Part shown: one piece after another, positions 1-7,078 of the stretch
How the letters are laid out: every line of letters begins with the position of its first letter
Position numbering within the stretch: the stretch's first letter is position 1
From: Anaerolineae bacterium
GTDB taxonomy: Bacteria; Chloroflexota; Anaerolineae; Aggregatilineales; Phototrophicaceae
Direction of reading: 5' to 3'
DNA length: 14,777 nucleotides
NCBI GenBank assembly: GCA_020848855.1
Contig: JADLHH010000169.1
Span: forward strand, 1 to 14,777
Notes under the pieces: generated by a model
What the model was told of the DNA's origin: nothing
The model's input: the letters and a program-made list of their open reading frames with translations, nothing else
Databases searched by the model: none
Program-made: the position numbers and the translations under genes

Positions 1-1
1 G

Positions 2-298
2 CTCAGCCACATGCTGCTTTACGGCGTGGGGACGGTCGTGCTGGGCTTGCTGGGCGCGTTTCGGATGCTCAACAACTGGGATGTCAACACCCTCGTCGGC
101 GGGTGGACAGCTGCGCTGTTATTCCATATCGTCGTGGCGGTGCTGCTGCTGCCGGCGCTGCGCCATCTGCTGCCGAATGTGTTTGGCGACCCGCATATCA
201 AGCGCAAGCCCGCCGAACGCCTGCTGCTGGCGAACGACGGTGAAATCGTCGAGCTAACGCAACAGGATGCACCTGCCTACCACGTGAAGGCGCGCTGA
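2..298 (+). CDS. C-terminal part of an unrecognised membrane protein (5' end outside window)
   Basis: The open frame is already running at the window edge, so the ATG at position 11 is probably internal and the protein is cut at its start. What remains has two clearly hydrophobic stretches: roughly residues 1-20 after that ATG (MLLYGVGTVVLGLLG) and about 34-52 (AALLFHIVVAVLLLPAL). A basic, polar tail of about 40 residues ending in AYHVKAR follows, most likely cytoplasmic. I see no family-defining motif. A helix pair followed by a short tail is seen at the end of MreD-like and many other small membrane proteins, so I make no assignment. The stop is 7 nt before thiN, suggesting co-transcription with it and translational coupling. 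Confidence 0.6.
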   Translation, partial: LSHMLLYGVGTVVLGLLGAFRMLNNWDVNTLVGGWTAALLFHIVVAVLLLPALRHLLPNVFGDPHIKRKPAERLLLANDGEIVELTQQDAPAYHVKAR

Positions 299-305
299 TT
301 CCAAT

Positions 306-956
306 ATGAAAGCCCTGATCTTCGCAAACGGCGCCATTGAAGATGGCGAAATGGTGCAGCGCGCGCTGGCGCAGTCCGGCGACGCGCTGATTATCGCTGC
401 CGACGGCGGCGCGCGCATCGCCGCGCACTACGGTCGCAAGGTGGACGCGGTGATCGGCGACATGGACTCGCTCGCGCCGGACGAACTGGCGGCGCTGCGG
501 GCGCAGAACGCGACCATCGTCGCGCATCCCGCCGAAAAGGACGAGACCGATCTCGAACTGGCGCTGATGTGGGCGGTCGAGCAGGGCGCGGACTGGCTGC
601 GCGTGATCGGCGCGACCGGCGGGCGGCTCGATCAGGCGATCAGCAATATCTACCTGCTGGCGCTGCCGGTGCTCGACGGATGCGACGTAAAGCTGGTGGC
701 GGGGAATCAGGCGACGTGGCTGGCGCGCGCCGGCAGGACGGAGATCGCCGGGGCGGTAGGCGATACGGTCTCGCTGATCCCGCTCAACGGCACGGTGCAT
801 GGCGTGGCGACCGACGCCCTCTACTACCGGCTGAACGACGAAGACCTGTATTTCGGTCCGGCGCGCGGCGTCAGCAACGTGATGATGACCGAGCAGGCGG
901 CGGTCACGGTACGCGCGGGCGTGCTGCTGGTCGTGCATACCATCGGGCGGGCGTGA
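306..956 (+). CDS. thiN: Thiamine pyrophosphokinase (thiamine diphosphokinase)
   Basis: Transfers pyrophosphate from ATP to thiamine to give thiamine diphosphate, the cofactor form; a cytoplasmic salvage enzyme. The 216-residue length is normal for the family. The catalytic-domain signatures are all present in order: AADGGA (31-36), GDMDS (51-55), KDETD (78-82) with the acidic metal/ATP-binding residues, and GATGGRLDQ (102-110). The C-terminal half is the usual beta-rich thiamine-binding domain, with SLIPL and a late SNVMM stretch that stands where most members have SNE. No strong Shine-Dalgarno sequence lies just ahead of the ATG, only GAAGG about 15 nt away, so translation probably depends on coupling to the preceding frame 7 nt upstream. 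Its stop overlaps the next start by one base. Assignment is firm; no thiamine transport or biosynthesis gene is recognisable beside it. Confidence 0.95.
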   Translation: MKALIFANGAIEDGEMVQRALAQSGDALIIAADGGARIAAHYGRKVDAVIGDMDSLAPDELAALRAQNATIVAHPAEKDETDLELALMWAVEQGADWLRVIGATGGRLDQAISNIYLLALPVLDGCDVKLVAGNQATWLARAGRTEIAGAVGDTVSLIPLNGTVHGVATDALYYRLNDEDLYFGPARGVSNVMMTEQAAVTVRAGVLLVVHTIGRA

Positions 957-1420
957 TGACGACGATCACCATTATCAAACAGAATCATCGGGGCGAGCGG
1001 GTGTGGGATTATCCCGGCGAAGTCGTCGAGCGGACGGACGCATGGGTGTGCATCCGCGCGCCGTTCAGCGGCAGCGCCGACCGCGACCTCGGCTACGTTG
1101 TCTTCCGGCGCAGCGACATCTTCTACGAGTGGCATTACACCGACCGCTGGTACAACGTCTTCAAGGTGATGGACGGCGGCAGCGGGCAGCTTAAGGGCTG
1201 GTACTGCAACGTCACACGCCCGGCGGTCATCACCGCTGAAACCGTTCGCGCCGACGATCTGGCGCTCGACGTGTTCGTTTATCCCAACCGGGCGATTCTG
1301 GTTTTAGACGAGGACGAGTTCACCGCGCTCGATCTGCCTGCCGACGAGCAGCGCGCCGCGTGGGATGCGGTCGAAGCGATCCGCCGGGCGGTGGCGGCAG
1401 GGGAAGCGCCGTTTGATTGA
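956..1420 (+). CDS. DUF402 family protein (possible nucleoside di/triphosphatase fold)
   Basis: A 154-residue soluble protein starting at the ATG that shares its A with the thiN stop (TGATG), which marks translational coupling. The frame is open further upstream but only antisense to sense in thiN, so the overlap start is chosen. DUF402 hallmarks are visible: WDYPGEVVE near residues 17-25, YTDRWYNVF (61-69), the core GWYCN (81-85), DLALDVFVYP (101-110) and the acidic LDEDEF (117-122). Characterised members of this fold, such as staphylococcal Ntdp and actinobacterial homologues, are metal-dependent nucleoside tri/diphosphate phosphatases using the acidic residues; that activity is plausible but not shown here. 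Placement after thiN may be incidental, or reflect shared nucleotide/diphosphate metabolism. Confidence 0.85.
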   Translation: MTTITIIKQNHRGERVWDYPGEVVERTDAWVCIRAPFSGSADRDLGYVVFRRSDIFYEWHYTDRWYNVFKVMDGGSGQLKGWYCNVTRPAVITAETVRADDLALDVFVYPNRAILVLDEDEFTALDLPADEQRAAWDAVEAIRRAVAAGEAPFD

Positions 1421-1439
1421 GCGGTCAGCGGTTCGCTAT

Positions 1440-1500
1440 CAGCTTTCAGCTAAAGAAAAGCGCGTTCCGACAGAGACTGATTATTGACTGCTGAAAGCTG
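1440..1500. repeat. 11-bp inverted repeat between convergent genes
   Basis: CAGCTTTCAGC (1440-1450) is exactly complementary to GCTGAAAGCTG (1490-1500), with a 39-nt loop. TCAGC is repeated in and around the left arm (1425, 1439, 1446). The element fills the gap between the DUF402 stop (1420) and the stop of the stress protein on the other strand (1505). It could act as a two-way transcription end or be a degenerate copy of a dispersed repeat. There is no T-run, so a classic intrinsic terminator is not supported. Confidence 0.5.
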
Positions 1501-1504
1501 CCAG

Positions 1505-1969
1505 CTACTCCTTATCCGGCTGGACGAGCAGCACCGGCACATCCAGACATTCCATCACGCTCTTGGCGACGCTGCCGAACAGCAGGCGCGATAGCCCGGT
1601 GCGCCCATGCGTGCTCATCACGACCAGGTCGATGCCTTCGCTGACGACGTAATCGCAGATCAGCCGGGCGACGCCCGTGCCCTCGATCAGATGCGTGCGG
1701 ACGGTGACTTTCTCGCCCCGCAGCTCGGAGCGCAAGCCAATCAGATACTGCTTCATTTGCTCGCGCGTGGGCTGCGCCTGGTCGTTCGCGCCCGCCAGCG
1801 CGATCTGGTCGGCATATTCGCGGGCGGGCGGGGTGAACACGTTCAGCAGGATGACCTCGGAACCCTCGTGGCTGCGGGCGATATCGACCGCGTGCGGGAC
1901 AGCGCGCTGTGCCCAGCCGGAACCATCGAGCGGAACGAGGATTTTCTGGTAGCGACCTTGCGATGACAT
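1505..1969 (-). CDS. Universal stress protein (UspA family), single domain
   Basis: A 154-residue single-domain universal stress protein, cytoplasmic, of the ATP-binding class. It begins YQKILVPLDGSGWAQRAV, with the nucleotide-contacting Asp at residue 15. It ends with the phosphate-binding signature STHGRTGLSRLLFGS (119-133), where the first Gly of the G-2x-G-9x-G(S/T) motif is Ser, a common variant; VPVLLVQ closes the fold. I chose the ATG at 1969 rather than one 12 codons upstream because GGAG sits 9 nt before it and would lie inside the longer version. Members usually form dimers and help cells survive nutrient, oxidative or energy stress; the exact role here is unknown. The gene is divergent from the PucC-like gene, so the 145-nt gap must hold promoters for both. 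Confidence 0.93.
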   Translation of the reverse strand: MSSQGRYQKILVPLDGSGWAQRAVPHAVDIARSHEGSEVILLNVFTPPAREYADQIALAGANDQAQPTREQMKQYLIGLRSELRGEKVTVRTHLIEGTGVARLICDYVVSEGIDLVVMSTHGRTGLSRLLFGSVAKSVMECLDVPVLLVQPDKE

Positions 1970-2048
1970 AACGCCTGACTCCAATATCGGACTCCATAAC
2001 TTCATTGTAAACGATCATCCGGTTTCGTATCATTGCCGAGCCTCGTGA

Positions 2049-2077
2049 TTGACAGAGCCGAACGACACCCCTATAAT
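2049..2077 (+). promoter_or_regulatory. Perfect-consensus sigma70-type promoter for the PucC-like gene
   Basis: TTGACA at 2049-2054 and TATAAT at 2072-2077 are separated by exactly 17 nt, matching the housekeeping consensus at every position. Transcription would begin near 2084, giving a leader of about 30 nt before the ATG at 2115. The TTG that could be read as an upstream start codon is therefore the -35 box. A weaker match, TTGTAA (2005-2010), 17 nt, TATCAT (2028-2033), lies just upstream. Confidence 0.8.
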
Positions 2078-2114
2078 CCTGCGAAAATCTGAGCAAATCT
2101 ATAAAAAGCGGAAT

Positions 2115-3476
2115 ATGGAACCCCAGAATCTCACCCCTGCACGGAATGTGAAGATCGGTCTTTTCCACTTCGGCTCCGGTCTGGCGGACATCATCGCCAC
2201 CGGCGTCTGGAACCGCGTCATGATCAGCGATCTCGGCTTCAGCGCTACGCCGATTGGGCTGCTGGTGGCGCTGCGCTATTTCCTCGCGCCGCTCGGCATA
2301 TGGGCGGGGCGCGTCTCCGACCGCCGCACAATCTTCGGCTACCGCCGCCTGTTCTGGGTGTGGTCAGGGCGGGCGATGATGGTCATCAGCGTGCTGGCGC
2401 TGGGCTTGATCACGGCAGACCTGGCGCGCGGCGCGCCCGCCGACGCCCTGCGCTGGGGCGGGATTGTCGTGTCGCTGCTGCTGTTCAGCCTCGGCAGCGC
2501 CTTTTCCGGCGGGACGTTTCTGGCGCTGATTTACGACCGCAGCGCGCCCAGCCAGCGCGGGCGAGCCGTCGGCATCGTCTGGACATTCCTGCTGCTCGGC
2601 TACGCCGTCGGCGGACCCGTGTTCGGCATCCTGCTGCCGCACAGTGAAGAAGGCGGGCTGAGCTTCTCGCCGGATACGCTGCAAACGCTGTTCATCGTCG
2701 CGGCGCTGGTGATGGGCGGGCTGTGGTTCGTCTCGCTGTTCCGCGAGGAGCGGCGCAACGCGCCGGTGGTGGCAGCGGCTGAGCCTGCCGTGCAAAGTTC
2801 CTCGATGATCGACGATCTGCGGCTGGCGTGGCGGGATCGTCAGACGCGGCTGTTCTTCTGGTATCTGGCGCTTTCGATGCTGTTCGCCTTCTCGCAAGAC
2901 CTGATTCTGGAGCCGTTCGCGGGCGACGTGTTCGGCATGGAAGCCCGCGTCACGACCCGCTTTTCCGGGTACTGGGGCAGTATGGCGATCCTCGGCTCAC
3001 TGACGGTGCTGTTCCTTTCGACACGCTACAAATGGCTGAGCAACCGGCGCATGAACGTCGTCGGCGTTGGGCTGCTGATCGTGACGTTCGCGCTGTTCGC
3101 GCTGTCGTCGCTGGCGGAGATTCGCGGGCTGGTCACGCCCGGCTTGATCCTGCTCGGCTTGGGGCTGGGCATCTGGGAGATCGGCACGCTCGGCATGATG
3201 ATGCAGATGAGCCCATCGGGGCGCGCCGGGACATTTCTGGGCTTCTGGTCGCTGGTGGTCACGGTGGCGCGCGGCATCGGCGTCTCGACGGGCGGCATCG
3301 TCCGCGACACGGCGCTGCAAATCAGCGGCAGTCTGCCACAGGCGTACGGCGTGGCATTCGTGCTCGGCGCGGTGGGGCTGGCGGTCGCGCTGGCGGTCTT
3401 GCTGCGGATTCGCGCCGCGCAGACCAGCAACGAACCGGCTGAGCCTGCCGCCGTCCTCGCTGGGGCGCTGGACTAA
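2115..3476 (+). CDS. Major facilitator transporter of the PucC / bacteriochlorophyll-delivery (BCD) type
   Basis: A 453-residue polytopic inner-membrane protein, mostly hydrophobic from residue 12 onward, in two halves joined by a hydrophilic loop near 215-240. Two stretches match the PucC/BCD branch of the MFS: NVKIGLFHFGSGLADIIATG followed by NRVMISDLGF (33-42) near the start, and QDLILEPFAGDVFGM (261-275) with a following TT and a helix at the start of the second half. In phototrophs such proteins help light-harvesting complex assembly or pigment delivery, but homologues occur outside pigment clusters and their substrate is unknown. No pigment gene is in this window. The start is the ATG at 2115, since the only longer option begins inside the -35 box; its SD is weak (GCGGA). 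Family membership is well supported, function is not. Confidence 0.82.
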   Translation: MEPQNLTPARNVKIGLFHFGSGLADIIATGVWNRVMISDLGFSATPIGLLVALRYFLAPLGIWAGRVSDRRTIFGYRRLFWVWSGRAMMVISVLALGLITADLARGAPADALRWGGIVVSLLLFSLGSAFSGGTFLALIYDRSAPSQRGRAVGIVWTFLLLGYAVGGPVFGILLPHSEEGGLSFSPDTLQTLFIVAALVMGGLWFVSLFREERRNAPVVAAAEPAVQSSSMIDDLRLAWRDRQTRLFFWYLALSMLFAFSQDLILEPFAGDVFGMEARVTTRFSGYWGSMAILGSLTVLFLSTRYKWLSNRRMNVVGVGLLIVTFALFALSSLAEIRGLVTPGLILLGLGLGIWEIGTLGMMMQMSPSGRAGTFLGFWSLVVTVARGIGVSTGGIVRDTALQISGSLPQAYGVAFVLGAVGLAVALAVLLRIRAAQTSNEPAEPAAVLAGALD

Positions 3477-3521
3477 CGACCCGAAACGGATGACCCTTGC
3501 GCTGGGCTTTCGCGCTCACGC

Positions 3522-3563
3522 CCGCCTTGTATTCCGGCTATAATCAGCGGGGATACAAGGCGG
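3522..3563 (+). promoter_or_regulatory. -10 box enclosed by a 14-bp inverted repeat overlapping the murJ RBS
   Basis: CCGCCTTGTATTCC (3522-3535) pairs with GGGATACAAGGCGG (3550-3563) at 13 of 14 positions, the exception being a possible G·U in RNA. The 14-nt centre holds TATAAT at 3539-3544. No good -35 is seen at normal spacing. The right arm contains AAGG (3557-3560), the ribosome binding site 7 nt before the murJ ATG. The geometry fits a repressor operator at the DNA level, and also an RNA hairpin that would hide the RBS only on transcripts arriving from upstream. Confidence 0.6.
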
Positions 3564-3567
3564 TGTT

Positions 3568-5217
3568 ATGTCGGCTCTAACCAACAGACAAATTGCTCGC
3601 GCGGCGGGGGTGGTCGTCGTCGGGTTTCTCGCCAGCGGCGTGCTGGGCTTGGTGCGCACGGCGGCGTTTTCGGCGACGTTCGGCGCGAGCGACGCGCTCG
3701 ACTCGTTCTACGCGGCGCAGCGCATCCCCGAAACGCTGTTCGTGCTGGTGGCGGGCGGGGCGCTCGGCTCGTCGTTCATCCCGGTTTTCGCCCGCTTCCT
3801 GACCGACGGCGACGACGAGGGCGCGTGGCGGCTCGCCAGCGCGGTCATGTCGTGCGTGTTCGTGCTGTCGGCGCTGCTGGCGCTGGTGGCGGCGCTGTTC
3901 GCCCCGCTGCTCGTGCCGACGCTGCTGGAACCGGGCGCGAGCGCTGCTCAGCAGGCGCTCACCACGTCGCTGACGCAGGTCATGCTGGTGACGGTGGCGA
4001 TCTTTGGCGTCAGCGGCTTGCTGATGGGCATCCTCAACACCCGGCAGATATTCGCACTGCCGGCGCTGGCGCTGAGCATGAACAACGTCGGGCAGATTTT
4101 CGGCGCGCTGTTCCTCACCCGGCTAATTCCCACTTACGGGTTGAGTTATCACGGATTGCTGCTGCAGTATGCCGATCTGCTGGCGCGAGGCGTGCCATCC
4201 GACGGCGGCGCGGCGACCTATGGCTTGGCAATCGGCGCGGTGCTCGGCGCGCTGCTGCATCTGCTGATCCAGCTACCCGGCTTGTGGCGGGTCGGAGCGC
4301 GTCTCCATTTCCTGCCCGACCCGCGCGTCAAGGGGGTGCGCGAAGTGCTGGTGCTGATGGGACCGCGCGTGCTCGGCTTGGCGGTGGTGCAGATCAACTT
4401 CATCGTCAACGTCAACCTCACGTCCGGCATGACCCCCGGCAGCCGCTCGGCGCTGGTGACGGCGTGGCAGCTTTTGTTCTTCGCGCTCGGCGTGATCGCC
4501 CAGAGCGTGGGCACGGCAGTGTTCCCGTCGCTGTCGTCGCTGGCGGCGGCGAAGGACATGCCCGGCTTCAAGGATCGGCTGGCGGGGGCGATGCGCGGCG
4601 TGCTGTTCCTGTCGTTCCCGGCGATGGTCGGGCTGATCCTGCTGGGCGGCGCGGGCATCCGCGTGCTGTTCGAGCGCGGGCTGTGGACGCCGGAAGATAC
4701 GGCGGCGACCGCCTGGGCGCTGTCGTTCTTCGCGCTCGGCATCGCCGGGCACAGCCTGCTGGAACTGCTGTCGCGGGCGTTCTACGCGCTTTCGGACACA
4801 CGCACGCCGGTGCTGGTGGGCGTCGCCTCGATGATCTCGAACATCGTCCTCAGCCTGGTCTTCATCCGCGTAATCGGCAGCCCGGCGAGCCTGAGCCGGG
4901 GCGCGTTCGCGGGGCTGGCGCTGGCGAATTCGGTGACGACGCTGCTCGAAGGGGTGGCGCTGTGGCTGCTGCTGCGGCGGCGCATCGGCGACCTGAATGA
5001 TCGTTTCATCCTGAGCGGCGCGGGGAAGTCGCTGGCGGCGGCGCTTGGTATGGGGGTGTTTTTGTGGGTGCTCGACCGCGTCATGCCCGACGCCAACGCC
5101 GTCGTGACGACAATTCTGGGCGTGGGCGTTGGCGTCAGCCTGTTTTTCGTGCTGGCACTCGCGCTGGGCATCGACGAGGCGCGCAGCGTCCCGCGCACGC
5201 TGCTGCGGCGGCGGTAG
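3568..5217 (+). CDS. murJ: Lipid II flippase MurJ (MviN family)
   Basis: Moves the lipid-linked peptidoglycan precursor lipid II across the cytoplasmic membrane. The 549 residues are overwhelmingly hydrophobic, as expected of a MOP-superfamily protein with about 14 helices. The N-terminus carries the family signature: GVLGLVRTAAF (24-34), then FGASDALDSFYAAQRIPETLF (from 38) and GGALGSSFIPVFARFL, including arginines at 30 and 52 in the region that lines the cavity in known MurJ proteins. A hydrophilic insertion around residues 195-220 (LLQYADLLARGVPSDGG) lies before GAVLGALLHLLIQLPG. The ATG at 3568 is chosen for AAGG 7 nt upstream. It follows the PucC-like gene after 91 nt and has its own -10 box, so it may be read both from that promoter and independently. 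Confidence 0.93.
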   Translation: MSALTNRQIARAAGVVVVGFLASGVLGLVRTAAFSATFGASDALDSFYAAQRIPETLFVLVAGGALGSSFIPVFARFLTDGDDEGAWRLASAVMSCVFVLSALLALVAALFAPLLVPTLLEPGASAAQQALTTSLTQVMLVTVAIFGVSGLLMGILNTRQIFALPALALSMNNVGQIFGALFLTRLIPTYGLSYHGLLLQYADLLARGVPSDGGAATYGLAIGAVLGALLHLLIQLPGLWRVGARLHFLPDPRVKGVREVLVLMGPRVLGLAVVQINFIVNVNLTSGMTPGSRSALVTAWQLLFFALGVIAQSVGTAVFPSLSSLAAAKDMPGFKDRLAGAMRGVLFLSFPAMVGLILLGGAGIRVLFERGLWTPEDTAATAWALSFFALGIAGHSLLELLSRAFYALSDTRTPVLVGVASMISNIVLSLVFIRVIGSPASLSRGAFAGLALANSVTTLLEGVALWLLLRRRIGDLNDRFILSGAGKSLAAALGMGVFLWVLDRVMPDANAVVTTILGVGVGVSLFFVLALALGIDEARSVPRTLLRRR

Positions 5218-5270
5218 GACACCGGAATTCCGATCAAAATCCTGTTGATTCGTTCGATTTTGTGTTACAC

Positions 5271-5298
5271 TTTACATTAACCTGACCAATCGTATAGA
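5271..5298 (+). promoter_or_regulatory. Candidate promoter for the first BON gene
   Basis: TTTACA (5271-5276), 16 nt, TATAGA (5293-5298) lies 73 nt ahead of the ATG at 5372, in an AT-richer stretch following murJ. An alternative -10 is TACACT at 5266-5271 within GTGTTACA, an 8-mer also found upstream of the second BON gene (6225-6232). Neither is strong. The 154-nt gap otherwise shows nothing recognisable. Confidence 0.35.
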
Positions 5299-5371
5299 CT
5301 GGTGAGCGACGTTTTTCGGCACAGAATCATTACGGGCGTTATGACGAGCAAAACCTGTGAGGTGGGTGCGG

Positions 5372-6082
5372 ATGGCTACACGTTCGGAATTCGCTGATCT
5401 TCTGGAAAGCATCAAAAAGCAGCTCCCTTCGCTGGCGCAGGGCGCTTTTGAGCAGGCGACACGGGGCGGTCTGCACCAGCAGAATAAATCGGACTGGCGC
5501 AGGAATGTGAGCTGGCTGCTGATCTCGCGCTTCATCGTGCCGAGGCTGTGGCAGTCGCGCCAAAAGCCGCAGCGCCGGTGGCAGCGCCAATCAGCACAGC
5601 CGGCAAACGAAGGGCTGCCGCCGCTGCTGGCACTGGTGATTGGGGTGCTGGGCGGCGCGGCGCTGATGTATCTGTTCGACCCCGACCGGGGCGCGCAGCG
5701 GCGCGCGTCTCTGCGCGAGCAGGCGACCCGCGTCGCCGCCGACGTGTCGGAATCGGTACAGGAGACGACCGAGCGCGTGCGCGACGAGGTGAGCCGGGTC
5801 GTCAGTGAGGCGGAAGAATCGATTGAACACGCGGCGGATCAGCTTAAGGGCGCGGCGACGAGCACGGCGGATCTCGCTTTGGATGCGCTGGTGCGCGCCG
5901 AGGTTGGGCGCAGCACGAGCGATCCGGCGAGTGTCGAGGTCGAGGTGAAAGACGGCGTCGTGACGCTTTCCGGCAAGGTGCTGGCGAGCGAAGCGCAGCC
6001 GCTGGTCGAGAACGTACAGGCGGTTCCGGGCGTGGTCAGCGTCCAGAACCGTCTCGAAATCCACGACGCGCCGGAGAGCTAG
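5372..6082 (+). CDS. Membrane-anchored BON-domain protein (paralogue 1)
   Basis: 236 residues in three parts. Residues 1-80 are polar and basic, opening with SEFADLLESIKKQLPS. A single membrane helix at about 83-102 runs into the motif GGAALMYLFDPDRGAQRR (94-111). A charged helical stretch (115-165) rich in Glu/Arg is probably coiled. The C-terminus is one BON domain, about 168-230, with VEVEVKDGVVTLSGKV and PGVVSVQNRL. BON domains (OsmY-type) bind membranes or other envelope parts and are often induced by osmotic or envelope stress. The ATG at 5372 has GAGG 9 nt upstream; a GTG at 5357 is in frame but would swallow that site. It shares its N-terminal motif, the MYLFDP segment and the BON domain with the next gene, so the two arose by duplication. 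Exact role unknown. Confidence 0.85.
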   Translation: MATRSEFADLLESIKKQLPSLAQGAFEQATRGGLHQQNKSDWRRNVSWLLISRFIVPRLWQSRQKPQRRWQRQSAQPANEGLPPLLALVIGVLGGAALMYLFDPDRGAQRRASLREQATRVAADVSESVQETTERVRDEVSRVVSEAEESIEHAADQLKGAATSTADLALDALVRAEVGRSTSDPASVEVEVKDGVVTLSGKVLASEAQPLVENVQAVPGVVSVQNRLEIHDAPES

Positions 6083-6121
6083 CGGCGCGATTGAACCGCC
6101 GCCGGATAACGATATGAATGA

Positions 6122-6152
6122 CAAGCGGATACAGCAACCCTGTATCCGCTTG
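6122..6152. repeat. 31-nt hairpin, copy 1 of 2
   Basis: CAAGCGGATACAG (6122-6134) and CTGTATCCGCTTG (6140-6152) form a perfect 13-bp stem around loop CAACC. It starts 40 nt after the first BON stop. An almost identical copy at 7375-7405 differs by one loop base. No T-run follows (CGTTTGAG), so factor-independent termination is possible but not the obvious reading; mRNA 3'-end protection or a protein site are alternatives. Confidence 0.75.
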
Positions 6153-6197
6153 CGTTTGAGCCGCCGGAAACCGGGCGACGCCAAGCGGCGCTAGGAA

Positions 6198-6234
6198 GAT
6201 TCTTAGAATCAAACAGGCGTTGTCGTGTTACAAT
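6198..6234 (+). promoter_or_regulatory. Palindrome and -10-like box upstream of the second BON gene
   Basis: GATTCT-T-AGAATC (6198-6210) is a perfect 6+1+6 dyad. It is followed by TACAAT (6229-6234) inside GTGTTACAAT, whose GTGTTACA is shared with the region upstream of the first BON gene. No convincing -35 is present at 16-18 nt, which would suit an activator binding at the dyad. The rest of the 248-nt gap (6083-6330) holds the hairpin at 6122-6152 and otherwise nothing I can name. Confidence 0.35.
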
Positions 6235-6330
6235 TCGTATTATCGGAAGAATCGCTGGGCTGCCGTGTTCATGAGCGCGGCTGAACGTGGCAGCTTAAAA
6301 TTACAAATGACATAACAGAAAGGGATGCAG

Positions 6331-7026
6331 ATGGACTCGCATCGTGAAGTTTCCGAACTGCTGGAAAACATCCGCACGGAACTGCCGGAACGGGTACGCG
6401 ACCTGTACGAAGAAGCGGTGCGCCGGGCGTCCAAGCAGCGGCGTGAGAGCGGGCAGCATATAGCGCGGAAGATGATGGAGCGCAATCCGTTTCTTCGACA
6501 GGAGGTTTATCGGCAGCAGCAGCAAGCGGGCGTGCGCACCATTTTTGTGTTGATCATCGGTCTGGTCGGTGGGGCGGCGCTGATGTACCTGTTCGACCCG
6601 ATTCTGGGGCGACGGCGGCGCGCGCTGCTGCGCGATCAAATGAACAAAGCCGCCAACTCGACCTCGGATGCCGTCGATGATTTTTCACACGATGCGCGCA
6701 ACCGGGCGATGGGCGCGGCGCACGAAGCGAAAAAGCGCTTTGAAAATGAGGCTGTTCCCGACGAGAACCTCGTCGCGCGGGTACGGGCAGAAATGGGACA
6801 TATCGTCTCGCATCCGGGCGCGGTTGAAGTCGCAGCAAACGCGGGCACGATCACGTTCAGCGGGGATATCCTGTCGACGGAAGTGCCGGCGCTGCTTGCT
6901 AAAGTGAGGCTGATTCCGGGCGTACGCGCCGTCGAAAATCATCTGCGCACCCATGAAAGCCCGGAAGCGATCTCCAACCTGCGAAGCGGGACGCCCAACC
7001 GAACGACAGCCGAGCGAACCGGGTGA
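6331..7026 (+). CDS. Membrane-anchored BON-domain protein (paralogue 2)
   Basis: 231 residues with the same plan as its neighbour. The polar N-terminus opens REVSELLENIRTELPE (5-20). One membrane helix, about 70-88, leads into GGAALMYLFDPILGRRRRALLRD (80-102). A charged linker follows to about 142. The BON domain, about 143-206, has VARVRAEMGHIVSHPG, AGTITFSGDI and IPGVRAVENHL. The Gly-rich turn of the BON core is less canonical than in paralogue 1 (NAGTITFSG instead of KDGVVTLSG). Of two in-frame ATGs the one at 6331 is preferred: AGGG (6321-6324) is 6 nt before it, whereas it directly abuts the ATG at 6325. The 25-residue C-terminal tail is Thr/Arg/Pro-rich and probably disordered. The stop codon lies in a predicted hairpin loop. 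Confidence 0.85.
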   Translation: MDSHREVSELLENIRTELPERVRDLYEEAVRRASKQRRESGQHIARKMMERNPFLRQEVYRQQQQAGVRTIFVLIIGLVGGAALMYLFDPILGRRRRALLRDQMNKAANSTSDAVDDFSHDARNRAMGAAHEAKKRFENEAVPDENLVARVRAEMGHIVSHPGAVEVAANAGTITFSGDILSTEVPALLAKVRLIPGVRAVENHLRTHESPEAISNLRSGTPNRTTAERTG

Positions 7027-7041
7027 CAAGCCCGGGTTCGC
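7014..7041 (+). other. Hairpin with the BON2 stop codon in its loop
   Basis: GCGAACCGGG (7014-7023) pairs with CCCGGGTTCGC (7031-7041) as a 10-bp stem with one bulged G (7034). The 7-nt loop TGACAAG begins with the stop codon (7024-7026). It sits 24 nt ahead of the AGGAG site of the next gene. Terminating ribosomes would open it; otherwise it could limit read-through transcription. Confidence 0.45.
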
Positions 7042-7078
7042 GGGCGCTGCTGATGTTTCAGGAAAGGAGCGATGGAAG

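Noticed and set aside
569..955. Upstream extension of the DUF402 frame through thiN
   Set aside because: It is a shadow of thiN, rich in Arg/Gly/Ala. The TGATG overlap start gives a normal-length DUF402 protein.
2049..2114. TTG start giving the PucC-like protein 22 extra residues
   Set aside because: The TTG is the first half of a perfect -35 box and the extension would be upstream of the predicted transcript start; the added residues are polar and unlike the family N-terminus.
3948..4801. Several antisense open frames inside murJ
   Set aside because: They are expected by-products of GC-rich codon use, with Arg/Ser/Ala-rich translations and no start signals.
6122..6152. Classic intrinsic terminator
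   Set aside because: The stem is strong but neither copy of the hairpin is followed by a T-run, so I record it as a repeated hairpin of uncertain role.
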